64,000 nt of DNA from Cristatella mucedo (taxonomy: Eukaryota; Bryozoa; Phylactolaemata; Cristatellidae), in the NCBI GenBank assembly GCA_009760855.2, contig WPIO01000019.1, forward strand, positions 5,746,501-5,810,500, read 5' to 3'. The notes beneath the pieces are model-generated. The model searched no databases. It was not told where the DNA came from and saw only the letters and a list, made by a program, of their open reading frames with translations. Positions within the stretch are counted from its first letter, which is position 1. Every line of letters begins with the position of its first letter. The position numbers and the translations under genes were made by a program. Positions 1-11,900 of the stretch are shown piece by piece.

Positions 1-59
1 TTTTTGGTAAAACTATGGTTTTGATGTTACTTTATAGATTAACCTAATTTTATGACATT

Positions 60-935
60 AGGGCAGGTGTGTTTTAGTTCTACAGCCTCCAGTGGACCCG
101 GCCGTCAGAGGTCATAGTAACATAACGCGTTTGCACAATCGCATACAGTTTAGTCGGTAAATCCGGAACTGTTTTCCATAATAAGCAGTCAAAACCGTAG
201 TCCGATGACCACGACGAATTTGAACCATTGTTGGAATTGGTAGCCGTATTGCAGTTTCAAAATGCCGGGCCGGGTTATTGGAGGCCATTGCGTGAAGACT
301 CGCAATGGCTATGTTATGAAATTTGGTTGGTAAACTTGAAGCACTTTGCTATAACATGAAATCAAACGCAGTTGTTCAACCCTCATTGTTGAAATGACAG
401 CTGTATCGCAGTTTGATTACATACGGAGGCTGGCTGGTCCGGGTCATTGGAGGTAATAGCAGGAGAGCGCCCATTTGCTGAGCCATAAAATTCCGTTGCT
501 TAACCCGGAACACTATTCGGAATCAAAACCGAAGTTGCATGAAGCCTATTATAGAAATGGCAGTTTTATCGCAGTTCGACATTGCACGGCTACCCGGGGC
601 CATTGGATGCTACTGCATTAGAACAGGCATGCGCAATTGTACGAAATTTTAAGGGTGAACCAGTACCGCCGTTGTCGATAATGTGGAATTCAAACCACAA
701 TTGCGTGATGCCTATTGTGGAGATGGCAGTTGTACCACCATTCGAATCAATGAATATGCTGGCTGTCCAGGGCCATTTGAGGCCATAGCAAGAGAAGGCA
801 CAAGTGCATGTATATGAAATTTGGTGGGTAAACCCGTAACACCATTCTGTATAATTTGGAATCGAAACTGCATTGTTCTGACTATTATTGTGGAAATGGT
901 AGCTGTATACCGCAGTTATTCGTGAGGCCCGAATG
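60..935. repeat. degenerate tandem satellite, about five units of 157-173 bp
   Basis: Landmarks recur in order in each unit: a CC(A/G)GG-x-CATTGGAGG-type start (near 102, 275, 443, 600 and 773), then ATGAAATTTGGTNGGTAAAC, then GGAATCNAAACC, then GAAATGGCAGTTGTA/TCGCAGTT. Units are strongly diverged from one another. The array lies in the CDC23 intron upstream of 1427. The 68-codon reading frame inside it (582-788) looks like chance. Confidence 0.7.
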
Positions 936-1206
936 CTTGTGCTCGAAGCATCAACACCCTACATCGGAGCAGTCCTAATTGGAGATTACATTAAAGGAAT
1001 CCCACACAACCTCAGCATCTAATCAAAAATAGATTAACAATAATAGGTTATAAATACCCTTACTATATAACCATACCATTTCAAGATATATTTAAAAGCT
1101 GGCATAAGGTATAATGTGATGTGAGTTATACTATGTATGTATTTTCTCAAATAAAATACTCTAATTATGAATATCTTTAAAGCAGCATTCCTTAAGATTA
1201 TTGTTT

Positions 1207-1282
1207 GCTCACTTTTGTCCTGCATGCTTATGTTGCTTCGCGCTCTTGTCCTGCACACTTTTGTCCTGCACACTTTTGTCGC
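1207..1282. repeat. short 16-bp tandem repeat in CDC23 intron
   Basis: The unit CTTTTGTCCTGCACAC occurs twice in tandem, with two more degenerate copies to the left. It lies about 150 bp upstream of the CDC23 exon at 1427. Confidence 0.6.
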
Positions 1283-1426
1283 GTTATCGTGCTGGCTAAG
1301 CGTATCATTTCGGCAGCTTGGTTACTAATGGCGTTTTTGTGAATTTTGTTAATGAGCCCATCCACTGGCTGTCCCTTGTTTTGCCAAATGACCTGGGAAT
1401 TAGAGCCAGTTATCTTTAATCGACAG

Positions 1427-1543
1427 GTGTACAATAGCCAAGAACTCGCCAGTGCTTACAAGTTTTTAGCCAACCACCACTTGAAGAGCGGTAACCTAGA
1501 AGAAGCTTATGTGGCTGCTCAGAAATGCCTCGAGTTTCCCGAG
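1427..1543 (+). CDS. CDC23: CDC23 penultimate coding exon
   Basis: The exon is 117 bp (39 codons), phase 0 at both ends. It follows an acceptor ending TCGACAG and stops at a strong donor GAG|GTAAGC. It encodes part of the last TPR. The acceptor's pyrimidine tract is weak, so the 5' edge is less certain than the 3' edge. Confidence 0.85.
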
Positions 1544-2443
1544 GTAAGCTGACTGCGAGAACCAATCGCTGTAATCCATTTCGTCATTGCAGCCTCTGAA
1601 GCCCTCATAATCCCCGGCAGCGACCTCTGTCTGGTCCCAGGGTCGTTGGCTGCAGCAGCAGCTGATGTTGCATGTGAATGTGGAGTGTTTACCGCCTGAT
1701 TGCACCATCTGTTGATCTGATTGGCAAATGACGGCAATGTAGGTGACCCATCTCCCTTTGTGCATCAGGCGTCCGCTGGCCTGGCTGCCATCATGCTGGG
1801 TTACTGCGGTTCCACCAGCTAGCTGGTTTGCTGGGCTTTGCCTGCATGTCCTTTTCTCTCCTGGACTAGAGCTTTGGGCTTACGCTAGTGCCAGCATAAT
1901 TTGTTCCCTTAGTTCTCTTACTGGAGGTCTTGTCGTGCCGTGACTCGAGTTCTTGTGATTTGCTCCATTGTCTGTTAGTCCCTTCTCTGACTGCTGACGA
2001 CATATGATGGGATGTCGAGTTAACTCGGCCAGTCCTGCTTCCTCTGTGCTGTCATAGCGAGCAGAGAAGAAGCAGAGCCATCTTTCATTTCGAAATCTTG
2101 TGCAATTCGTGGCTATGCCATTTTATTTAGAAAAAGCAAGATGTTAAGGCTGTAGCTGGGTGCGAGCCATTTTTTTAGTGTATATATATATCTACATCTG
2201 ATATGTACTAGTTCTATGTTATCTGTACCCGTCGGTTGGTTGGAATGGTCTGGACGTCGGCTGCTTTGCAGTTGAGTGCTTAGCTCCTAGGGTTGACCCT
2301 GTGCATGTCACCCCTAACCATGTTATTAATTTCGTTTGTTTATCAAGCATGATTTTACTCACCATTCAATTGCATTTCACGTTGCAGCAAATGTAAAGCG
2401 CCTAGAGAGAGATTAAGTTCTCTGAGGGCGCTTTATCAAGTGA

Positions 2444-2480
<37 letters not shown>

Positions 2481-3573
2481 GAGTTTGCGGCCATGATGTG
2501 GACGGCTTCACGTGCATGCACGTATGATAGTTTGAGGATGTTCGACAAGGCTGTACTTCACGGTGTCAAAGTACCCTGATGGCTTAATAGATCGGTCCTT
2601 TCTGAAGTACGCTAATTGATTTCACACTACATCAGCATTGGCACTCTACAGCTAGCCGATGTTGATGTAATTAGTAATTAGAATACTAGATGGACTTTAG
2701 TTGTTTGACAGCCAGTAGGGCCAGGGTTTCATTGGTAATTGAATTCACATGTTGCACCAAAATAAGCAGTTAGTGACTGCGATCTACTGAAGCCTGTCTG
2801 GCAATTATTATTGACGACGATCTCGACGACGCACTTGCTGCACGGTCGTATTAGTAAGTCTGCAGGAGGCAGAGGTGGAGACAGCAGGTGCTCCAGTTGT
2901 ATAGCCTCATGCATGCATTACCGCATTTGCAATTCTTTGTATGTCGGCAGCCTTAGTGTAGGTGCAGCCAAGACATAATTGAATTGTGTGGTTTATTTTG
3001 TATTCGGCAGTACTTGTTGCTCTCACTCATTCCTACTCCACCACTCTTTCTTGCTTATTCCCTCTTCCTTTCAGCTCTCTTCTCTCTCCCCCTTTTTTCT
3101 TAAATCAATTCCTGCAGTGTGTCTTGGCGGATGTCCATGCCACTCCTGACTTGGTACAGTGCTTACATGAATTCCGAAATGCTCGTGTGCCTCCTGGAAG
3201 CACTTTTGCCACAAGACCTCTAGTTATCTACTGATTGTATGGTGCGCAAACACACACGTGCACACACACAGAGTCTTGTCATTATGGCTAGTCTGCTCGA
3301 CTAGGCCGATCTGTGATTATGTGGACATGTCTCGTGTATTTGGTTTGCCCTTCTCCACATCTGCAGGTACGTGAAGAAGGCAAAGCATTGCTTCGACAGA
3401 TCAATAACACTCGTACAGCTACGACTGGGACTCCGGCTGAGACCAGCACTGTTCCGGCAAATGGTGTGCTGCATGCCAACGACACAATATCAGAAGTATT
3501 TTTTGGAAGGCGTACAGACGAGAGGCCATTGCCAGATCTGTCACCTATGAACCTCACTTTCACTAACCCCTAA
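1427..3573 (+). CDS. CDC23: CDC23 / APC8, anaphase-promoting complex subunit (C-terminal part, two exons)
   Basis: This is the 3' end of the gene for APC8, a TPR scaffold subunit of the nuclear anaphase-promoting complex (cyclosome), the ubiquitin ligase that triggers chromosome segregation and mitotic exit. Coding exons are 1427-1543 and 3367-3573, joined in phase 0. The first carries a TPR-like helix pair (A-Y-K-F-L-A-N-H-H-L-K and E-A-Y-V-A-A-Q-K-C). The second opens with VREEGKALLRQI, nearly identical to human CDC23, and ends with the motif SPMNL-x-FTNP like the human SPLNLSSVTP tail. All upstream exons lie to the left of the window. The middle of the last exon is low-complexity and diverged, as in other CDC23 proteins. 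The gene converges with FAM184. The family call is very secure because motif, order and C-terminus all agree. Confidence 0.93.
1544..3366 (+). other. last CDC23 intron
   Basis: The intron runs from GTAAGC to TCTGCAG. It holds a LINE-B 3' tail with an (ATT)n run at 2295-2481. No other gene or exon is recognised. The open frame at 2986-3234 follows a pyrimidine-rich tract but has no CDC23 similarity. Confidence 0.8.
2295..2481 (+). mobile_element. LINE-B 3' tail with (ATT)n end
   Basis: The sequence around TTTATCAAGCATGATTTTAC and the hairpin AAAGCGCCTAGAGAGAGATT...TCTGAGGGCGCTTTA recurs at 55600-55755 in the same orientation, and at 35.8, 43.3 and 48.05 kb in the opposite one. It ends in twelve ATT units. 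This is a 5'-truncated non-LTR retrotransposon insertion. Confidence 0.75.
3367..3573 (+). CDS. CDC23: CDC23 last coding exon
   Basis: The exon starts after the acceptor CCACATCTGCAG and ends at TAA (3571-3573); it has 68 sense codons. VREEGKALLRQ at its start continues directly from the previous exon, as in human CDC23. Confidence 0.93.
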   Translation, partial: VREEGKALLRQINNTRTATTGTPAETSTVPANGVLHANDTISEVFFGRRTDERPLPDLSPMNLTFTNP

Positions 3574-3723
3574 TTCTTGCACAGTTAATGTCATTATGGT
3601 TCTTGCAATGTTCATATTTCTTATCAACCATTGTTCACCATGCTTGCTATCTTGTCCTTGACATGTCGACGCTCTTTACTTGGCTTGGCACTGGCATGAT
3701 TAGCTGCTTAACATGTTATTAGT

Positions 3724-3729
3724 ATTAAA
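3724..3729 (+). promoter_or_regulatory. candidate polyadenylation signal for CDC23
   Basis: ATTAAA lies 150 nt after the CDC23 stop codon. It is the first AATAAA-type hexamer I see on this strand after the stop. No downstream GU-rich element was verified. Confidence 0.3.
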
Positions 3730-4646
3730 ATTGTTAACAATTCTAGATATCCATCTATTCTTTTGGTGGCTGGCATCATTATTCTGCTGCAAAGTCTTTT
3801 GGTACCTTTTTCTCAACGTGGCCAAGGCTAAGGCTGCCGTTCTTGGCCATAGAGTATCGCTCACTAATATTTTTGATCATTTGTATTTGCACCAACACAA
3901 AGAGTTATCGCGGTGGCTGTTAATGTTAAGCTGAGGCGGTGGACTTAGGATGCTTGTCAGTGCTTCAAACTGATCTGCCTACCAAATCCCCAATCTGGAG
4001 AAAGAGTGCCATTAAGGTACGAAGTAGATGGCACTGGGTTAAGAGTTTTCATCATCATGCTCGTGTCAGGGATCACGGTCACAGCAGCTTAGCTCGCTTC
4101 ACCTTGATTTGTGCTGTGCATTGACGACCGTTCACGTTCCTGCGTTTTTCCTCCTCCTAAACCCCCCTGAGCTTGTGAGTCAGAGACCCGAGGATGAGTG
4201 TGGTCCATCAAAAGTAACCAAGGCTACTGTGTCTCATCTTCGTTCTGGTGGTGCCACTGCACGGCTAGTCGTAATGTATGCTTGGAACTTGGTCACGGCC
4301 CGTTGGAGAGCTAGTACTTTAAGCAGTAGGGTAGGAATGGAAACAAAAACTTTCAGACATGAAAACGAGCTGTACAGCAGCAATTAAGGTGCATAAGCAG
4401 AGCTTCCGTATGTAAAGTGCTTCTTTGTTTCAGTGGCAGCGTTACCATAAAGCACCGTTCTGACTCTGTGCGCACATCACACATTGCTAGCGTATCGTAT
4501 TCCTTCGCAGCTGCACAGCAGCAGCAGCTGCGGCGTCGTGCTCGAAACGTCTTTCGTAGCTGCTGCTGCTGCTGCCGTCGTCCCGACGACGACCAGGCAC
4601 CTCTCCCAGCATGCGTACAGTTGACTACAAACTTATTCATTTTCAA

Positions 4647-4652
4647 TTTATT
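4647..4652 (-). promoter_or_regulatory. candidate polyadenylation signal for FAM184
   Basis: AATAAA on the - strand lies about 1.15 kb beyond the FAM184 stop. It would give a GC-rich 3'UTR covering 4.65-5.80 kb. This is inferred from position only. Confidence 0.3.
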
Positions 4653-5796
4653 TTCAATGCTAATGATATGCTTTCGTGTTCACTGTCGGGTCTTTGGAAA
4701 TGTTTTACAAGCCATCTGGGGTCGTGCAGAAAATGCGCTGGAGTCACAAACGCCCGGCCGCAAGCTTTCCAAAAGTGGGTTCGCTCGATGCTCTTGCCGC
4801 CGTGCCCCACGAGTCTGCTTACAGTCTGCCAGTGCGCGAGGAGCGTGCCCTCGCGCGGCAGCAGCAGCAGCACTTGCAGCCGGAGAAGAATCCAGAGTCC
4901 GCTTAGCTAGCGGTTTTTTTTTTTTTTTAAGTGCAAGCCTTCTCTTCGCTCGCGTTCGTCACGGCTGCAGCTGCCCCAGACGCCGTGACGACCCTGCCGG
5001 TCGGCCGGTTGGCTGGCGGTGGCTGATTGGCGATGATCGCTGCCACGCCGCTGAGAGGCCAGGTTTTTCAACATTGCACAAGTCCGCTCGTGTGCGCTGG
5101 GATTTTCGCTCACCTGCGGCTGCAAAGGAGCAGATCGCGGTGCGACGTCGGTCGGCCGCGCGTTTGTCCGCAGCCTTCCCTTCGGCTGCTCCCGCCTGGC
5201 CGCATTGGGCATCGCATCCATGCGCGATCGCCGTGGTGAGGAGCGAGTGATAAGTGGAAGACGAAGTTCCCCTCCCTCCCTCCCCCCCCCCCGAGGTAGA
5301 GAACCGCCAAGTGGCCAGCGCCGTCCTTCGTTCGCTGGCCTTGCTCCACGAAATGTTGACGGCTGCTGGTGGCTGTGCCTCGTTAGAGGCAGTCCCTTGG
5401 ATCATCGCCGAGCTTGCCCCACCCCCTCTCTACCCCCTCCCTCCCTCCCTCCCTCCCTCCCTGCAGCCCCCTCCTGCTATTTACTCCCCCTCGTAGCCTG
5501 CCACCCGTCCAGCCAGGAGAGGCACCGAAGAGTGTGCCCCTGGACCGCTGTGCTGCTGCTGCAGTGAGTTTTGAGCCCCTTGAGACACCGGTGTGGGCTC
5601 GTCGGTGTGCGAGCCGACGATGACGCAGTAGCTCCGCTTGCAAGGTGGCCGGTTGGATGGGGGGGGGTGGCCTACGGCCGGCTTGGCTACCAGGTTGGAC
5701 TGAGCTGCCCACTGGAGCGGCCCACAGGGTCAAGCGCTGCTTGGCGAGTGCTGCTTGAGCGAACGGAAGTCGTCGTCGTCGTCGTCAGATCGCGGC

Positions 5797-5997
5797 CTAT
5801 TGGACGAATCTCTTGGCGAACGCCTGTGGAGGCGGGAGCACATGGTTCGGGTTGAGCGGCTCGTCGTGCACCGGCGAGCCGGCTATGGGCCGCAGGCGGC
5901 CGTTGCTCGTAGCCGAGCTCGGCATCGCCGCGCTCGACGCTCCGATTACCGGCGAGCTCACGGTGTACTTCGTCGGACCTTTGTCGCCTTTTTTCTT
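5797..5997 (-). CDS. FAM184A: FAM184 exon 16 (stop codon)
   Basis: After acceptor CTCGTTGCAG the exon opens KKKGDKGPTK (human QKKKNDKSPT) and carries GRLRPIAGSPVHD (human NRLDPIPNSPVHD). It ends at TAG (5799-5797). It has 66 sense codons, Ser/Pro-rich and non-coiled. Confidence 0.93.
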   Translation of the reverse strand, partial: KKKGDKGPTKYTVSSPVIGASSAAMPSSATSNGRLRPIAGSPVHDEPLNPNHVLPPPQAFAKRFVQ

Positions 5998-8900
5998 CTG
6001 CAACGAGTTTTTCCCCTCGCCTGATCGCGCACCCTGCGGCATCCACGCGCGCGAGAGAGCGATCGAGCGCCGCCGAGCGGAAGCAGGACAGAAGCCTGCA
6101 GCACGATCGACCTGCGCTTGGCGCTTCCTGGCCGACGGCAGCTACCGACGGACCCGGTGGCTGCTGCAAGGACACGTGGCCAGCAGACGACGACGATCAA
6201 GTGGCAAGCTCCGAGGGAGAGAGGGCGGTGCAGCTGATACGGCGCTGCAGCAGCTGGTTCGGCCTGCTGCCGCTGCTGCCGCTGCTGCCGGTCGAAGCTT
6301 GGAACAGTTCGAGTCGCTCTCGACACTTGCTGACACGTGACCACGATTTAGCCGATTCTCGGGACCAGACCTCGACCTCACAAGGCAGCCAATCGTAAGA
6401 TGGCTTAATGGCAGGCTTCGGACGGCCCAGACATGCCTGGGCAGGTAGGTCTCTTGCCCGCGTGCTTATGCAGCAGGTTGCAGGCTGTGGTGCACTCACC
6501 TTTGCCAGAGGGTTTATGAAGCCCACCTGCGGCGAAGCCGAGAAGACCTTGTTAAAATTCGTTTCCCTGTTAACTAGTTCCATCTGGTAGTAGCGTTTCT
6601 CCTCCTGTTGCGAATCAAAGGCACGTAAGTTAGAACGCAGCCAGCTGTGACTACCACGATCTTGCCAAAGCAGAGCCTTCCAGGCCAGGCTTGCCGCGTC
6701 GTCGAGCCGAGACGTGGCGGGCGGCCCAGCCGTGAAAGTGGCCAAGCAAGCATGCTTACGAGCAGCTTTTGCACTTCGGCCTCGAGCTGACCCACGAGCT
6801 CCTTCAGGTGCTCGATGGCGTCCAGGTCCTCAGGCCGCGACTCCCGGTTCCGGTAGCGCTCTTCTGCCTCCTCCAACCTTGAGACAGTGGCAAAGCAACG
6901 CGATTCTACCACAAGTCGCTGGCATGCTGTACACGATCTGAGACGTGCTAGCCATGCACGAACAATGCCAACCGAGGGAGGGGTTTAGTAGAGGGAGCTC
7001 AGTGGTAGGAACAAGCGGGGGGGGGGGGGTGGGTGGGGGGGGTGATGGTTGTTAGGAGGGGTTGGTTGAGCGAGCAACCAGTGAGCGGAACGTGCAAATG
7101 CTATGTTCAAATTCAGCACAGGTATCAGAGTCCCCCCATATGCTATGTTCAATTTCAGCACAAGTATCAGAGTCCCCCCCCCCATATATGGCAACAGCCG
7201 GTGGCAAATGGCACAGCAGCTGAACAGGAAACAAACACAGGACAGCAGGAAAGTCACTCGGCAAGTGAGTGTCTTGTTTTGACTGGCGCATGCCACACGT
7301 GGGGTGCCGAGGGTCAGCCGTCTGATGTCTCACCGCACCAGCCAGCCAGCGTGCGCTGGCTGGCCTGACGTACGTACATGATCTGCAGCGCGGCAATTTT
7401 CTCCTTTAGCATGTCCTGCGCCTGATTGAAGTCCTCGAGCATCCGCTGCACCTGGTGGGAGTGCTCCGCGGCCAGCTTGTCGCTCTCCGCCCGGTGCTCC
7501 TTCAGCAGACTCTCTTCTCGCCTTCTGCAAAGAGCGCCGGGAAGAAGCCTCGTTTGGCCGCCATTCTTACATCGCCTGATGCTTGGCCTGCAGCGAGCCT
7601 GCTCCACGTGCCGACTGCCTGCGACAATGGCACTGCCAGGCACTTGGCCTGTGAAGCTCATCATACCACTCGACCACTACCTCGATCACACATCGTACCA
7701 CTCGACAGTTTCGGCAGTTCTCTGTCAGCCAAGTGCTCTTTGTTGCCCGCACACACACATATTGCAGCACTGGGATGGGAGAATAATGTGGTTCTATGTG
7801 GTTGATAATAATAATAATAGTAATAATAATAGGGCGTTTATGTAGCACCCTAAGAGAAATTTGTCTATTCAGGCTCTTCACAACTCAGTGCAAGGGTATC
7901 AATGCCCAAGAAGTAGTGTCCTGCATGTTGTCAAGCATGCCACAGCAAACAAGTATCATGCTTAGGCCAGCATGCTAAAGCAAGCACGAACGCACTCGTG
8001 GCCACCGTTTAGTAAGACCTATGGCACGGACATGGAAATCTCGGACATGTATGCACGGACATGGAAGTCTCGGACATGTATGCACGGACATGGAAATCTC
8101 GGACATGTATGCACACGAGGAGCACGCCAGCACCAAAAAAGGAAAGTTCGTAGCTGACCAGAGTCGAGGTCACCGGCAGGTCAGTGTTTCAAGGGCCACG
8201 CTCGCTCGCGAACGAGAGTTACGCACCTGAGCTGTTGATTCGCATCGCTGCGCACCTTGAGCACCTCCTTGCCCTTGCTGTCAAGCTCCTTGTTCAGCTG
8301 CTCTATGCTCTGCAAGTACTTCTGGATGCTCGCTTCCATGTTCCTAATGTGCGCCTCCTTGGCGCTCAGCTTGGCGTTCATTTCCTCGGCAGCAGAAAGG
8401 AATTCCCTCTCCTGAAATGGGCAGTTTCTGTCCATAGCCGACGCAGCGTCCGCATGACACCAGTGGCTGTATTTGCAAACCTCCGCACCTATTCCGCGGC
8501 ACCATGCTGGGCAAGCGCAAAGCACTGCCGCCACCAGCAGCAGCAGCGGCAGCAGTGTTCTAGTTGGAAGCTAAGAGCTGAAGCTTGCTCTAACTGTCGC
8601 CGAGTGGCAGGCAATGGGATGGCGACCGTAGCAGCATCGACCCCGACAGGACTGCCGTGTAACCGCGAGAACGCATGGAAGAGAATGATTGCAGTGACAT
8701 AATTAATTGAAGCTGCACCTTCCCACCACCTGCTTTTTCTTTGTCACACTGCAGGAAAGCGCACGGAGCAAGCTGCGGCCCTTGCATAACTGATGAGCTC
8801 GCCGGCCGCCGGGTGAGTTCACCGGAGCACAGAGCTCTGCTCGGCACAGCAACCGAAGAGCCACCAGCACCTCCGGCCCCTCCACTGCCTGCTGCTGCTT

Positions 8901-11900
8901 GCTCAATGTCTGGCCGCCCGTATGCCAGCATTTTTGGCACGATTTGAGAGTAAACACTGACCACACAGAGCCTCAAATAGCAGAGAGGCTATTGCCTTCA
9001 AAAGCAATCTCATGCCTGCCTTGCGCTATCTGTCGGCACAGCATAGTAGCTACCAACAAACTACTGACATAAGTGGCAGGATGCCAACCTCATCTGGAAT
9101 GCAGATCGTACACATGCGGCAAGGAATAATTTTTAGGAAAAGTAGCCGCTAAACTTCGACTCCTACATGTCTGCCAGATTTAAGCTTGTACTGTTGCACA
9201 GCATGCATATCGGCCAGTCGTGGGCCGGCCATAATGGAATACCACTCGGCTTGTCTGCGACCTGATTTGATACCAAATTAGATGACCGCCCTATCAAGCA
9301 GACTTCTGGCACATGTGCAGCAATGTGATTTTAATATGACCTTTTTGTTTTGTTTGTGTTATATTTACGGTTCGTTCTGACCTACCATTAAGTGGAGCAC
9401 TAGCTCTTCCGGCTGCACCAGATTACACCGGCTGTGGTGAGCACGCGTTGTGGCTAGGCATGAACAAACGTCTGGTCGTTAGGCACGACTCACTGCTAAC
9501 CGTTGGAGGCACGTGTCATTGCATGCTTTTGCCAAACCTACAGGGGACACAACAGCTTCATCAGCGTAGGTGCTGGCTCTTGATGACCCAGGGGTCGTAG
9601 GCTCGAGTCCTGCAGTGGGCGATCCTTTATTGCCATTATTGTGCTCTTCTGCTGCTGTATAAAAGAGGCTGTTGAATCTGCTAAACTTTAACTGTAACAC
9701 GCACACGGCACCGGCAATGTTACCAACGATCTTGAATATTTTCAACCAGTAACTTTGCACAGCACAGCCGGGCTCCTGTGCTGCCTGCCAGAAACATTGG
9801 CAACTTGTAAGTCGGAACTGCCGACAGTGAACCACACTATGGATCCGAGCATGTTTTTAAAAAGGAACAGCAATGCTTGTCGAAAAGCATGCCGCGTAAG
9901 AGTGCACGGCAAGCAAAGCGGACAGGGAACGATGTTGCAGCAGGCGCTGCAACGAGCCGCGGTCGTTGAAATGATCTAGAACTACTTATTTTGCTCTATT
10001 ATTAATATTTGGAACTCGAAAGAGGATCTATCTGATGAATTTGTACGAATTATGGTACCGAGCGAATCAATTTCTAAGAATATCGTTGAACTGTATGAAA
10101 CCGAATTTATGCAAATTCTGGATCACGTGCTCATTTCAAAGAGTTTTCGAGGCCGTCCTGGAAGTTTAGCAGCATCCAGATTCGGGCTGCTGCCCAAACT
10201 CCATTCTGCCGAATTCCACCCGAAGACACTGGAACACGAAGTGGCAGGCTGTTATGTCTAAACTCAAGCTCTTATGTCTAAACTTCAAATCTAGCTAGTA
10301 AGTTCCAGTCAGGTTTTCAAACAAATCACTCCACAGTGTCAGCAATTCTGCAAGTGCATTACTACCTTGTCAGCAATGCTGACTTAGGCAGAGTCTCTGT
10401 GCTAGTTCAGTGGAATCTCTCGGCAGCTTTTGACGCTATTGATCGCCAAATCCTTCTTGAGCACCTGCCGTCTTGCCTACACAATAGCAGGCAGTATGTC
10501 GAAATGGTTTAGGTCTTTCTAAGGGAGAGAATTCAGAGAACATGGGTCAGTAGAGAATGATAATCCAGTGATCCTTGGACGTATAGGGTGCCTCATGGAT
10601 CAGTTTTAGGTCCACTCCTTTTCATGCTTTATACTCTCTCTCCTGCCAATGTAATCGCCAAGCACAATCTAGGCTTTCATTCTAATGCAGACGAAACGCA
10701 GCTGTACTTGTACGTTAATCCATCCTTCCAGCCCCTCAGACTATCTCCGCTCCCTAACAGGCTGCATTGCTGACATTCGCACTTGGATGGCGACAAACTT
10801 TCTGAAATTCCAACGAATTCAAAACCAACTGACTAACTATGGGCAAATCAAGTGTTACTCAGAAACGGGAAAGCCTAGCTCTCCAAGTCGGCACAACCAG
10901 CGTATCTCCTGCAGCCTCCACTCGGAATTTGCGTGTCATCGTCTGAAATGACTTGTCACTAGATCAGCACATTAGCTCCACCGTCATGTCTGTCTACTTT
11001 CACCTACGAAACATTGCGGAAATTCGGCAGAGCTTGAGTAAGGACACCACAGCCAAGCTTTTGCGACATCCCGACCAGACATCTATAACTCAATACTTTC
11101 AATTCCTCATGCACGTGCAATAAAACACTTACACGTTGGTGCAAAACTCAGTGGCTCGGCTTATCTGCTGTAAACGTTGCAACTGCCATATGACACCACT
11201 GCTTAGCAGTCTACACTGGCTGCCTGTCAAGGAGCCTACCAACTTCAAGACACTGCCACTCACCTTTAGGTCTCTCCATTCTCTGGACTGGTCTCTGAAT
11301 TAGTTTCACATCGTAGCCTTCTGTATTACCAACTGCTCAATTCTGGCTCAGGTCGACTACTTGTGCCTCTAACTGACTTCGAATCCCTCGGAGACTGGAT
11401 GCCTTCAGCTGTGCTTCTAAAGCTTGGAACTCACTGCCCACTGATATCACGTCATCTCTTGATTGTTCCTGTGCCTTTTTGATTGCTTGCTTAAGCGCGA
11501 CACCTTGCTTTTCATTAACTATTGGCGATTGCTGCTGTTGCTGCGAGTTGGAAAGAGCCTGCATGGAGATTACAAGTTCTCTTGCGGTGACACACAAAAG
11601 ACTCACAGCTAATATTATCAGTAGGTGGCTACCAGAGAACTGATGCAGCACAGGTAAACACGAGCCGAGTACTGCTTGACTGCTGCTCGGCCAAGCAGTA
11701 CTTGCACCCTGTCTGGCCATGCCCTCCGCCTGGGTAGCTGCAGCTTAAGCCGAGATTCATTTACAGGCCATGTAGCGCAGTTCACAGCAAAGAAGCGCCC
11801 ATGCCGATTACTAATAGGACATTTGTGCAGCGCACCAAGAGAACGAAATCTCTTTCTAGTCACTTTACGTATGCTGGATAGGAAGCACAATCACTTGGTG

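Larger units (their letters stand above)
3574..5796. other. convergent spacer between CDC23 and FAM184
   Basis: This stretch holds the CDC23 3'UTR and, on the - strand, the probable FAM184 3'UTR. From about 4.5 kb it becomes GC-rich, with CAG/CTG runs (4516-4575), a poly-T tract (4914-4929) and CCCT runs (5272-5290, 5431-5463). Long open frames here on both strands are by-products of the GC-rich composition. I find no further gene. Confidence 0.6.

Noticed and set aside
582-788. 68-codon + frame near the left edge
   Set aside because: It lies inside the degenerate satellite and is not maintained in the other units.
2986-3234. additional CDC23 exon in the last intron
   Set aside because: Has a pyrimidine-rich lead-in, but the two flanking exons already join in phase and match the human protein without a gap.
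4417-5250. 277-codon + frame and overlapping - frames in the GC-rich region
   Set aside because: All six frames stay open because of composition. Translation is low-complexity with no domain. The region is best read as FAM184 3'UTR and spacer.
8024-8112. CRISPR-like array
   Set aside because: Units are contiguous tandem repeats without spacers, in a eukaryotic intron.
11337-11720. Gln-rich coiled-coil-like - frame that could be a FAM184 exon
   Set aside because: It is the antisense of the LINE-B C-terminal region (KAWNSLPTDITSS on the + strand) and has no FAM184 similarity.
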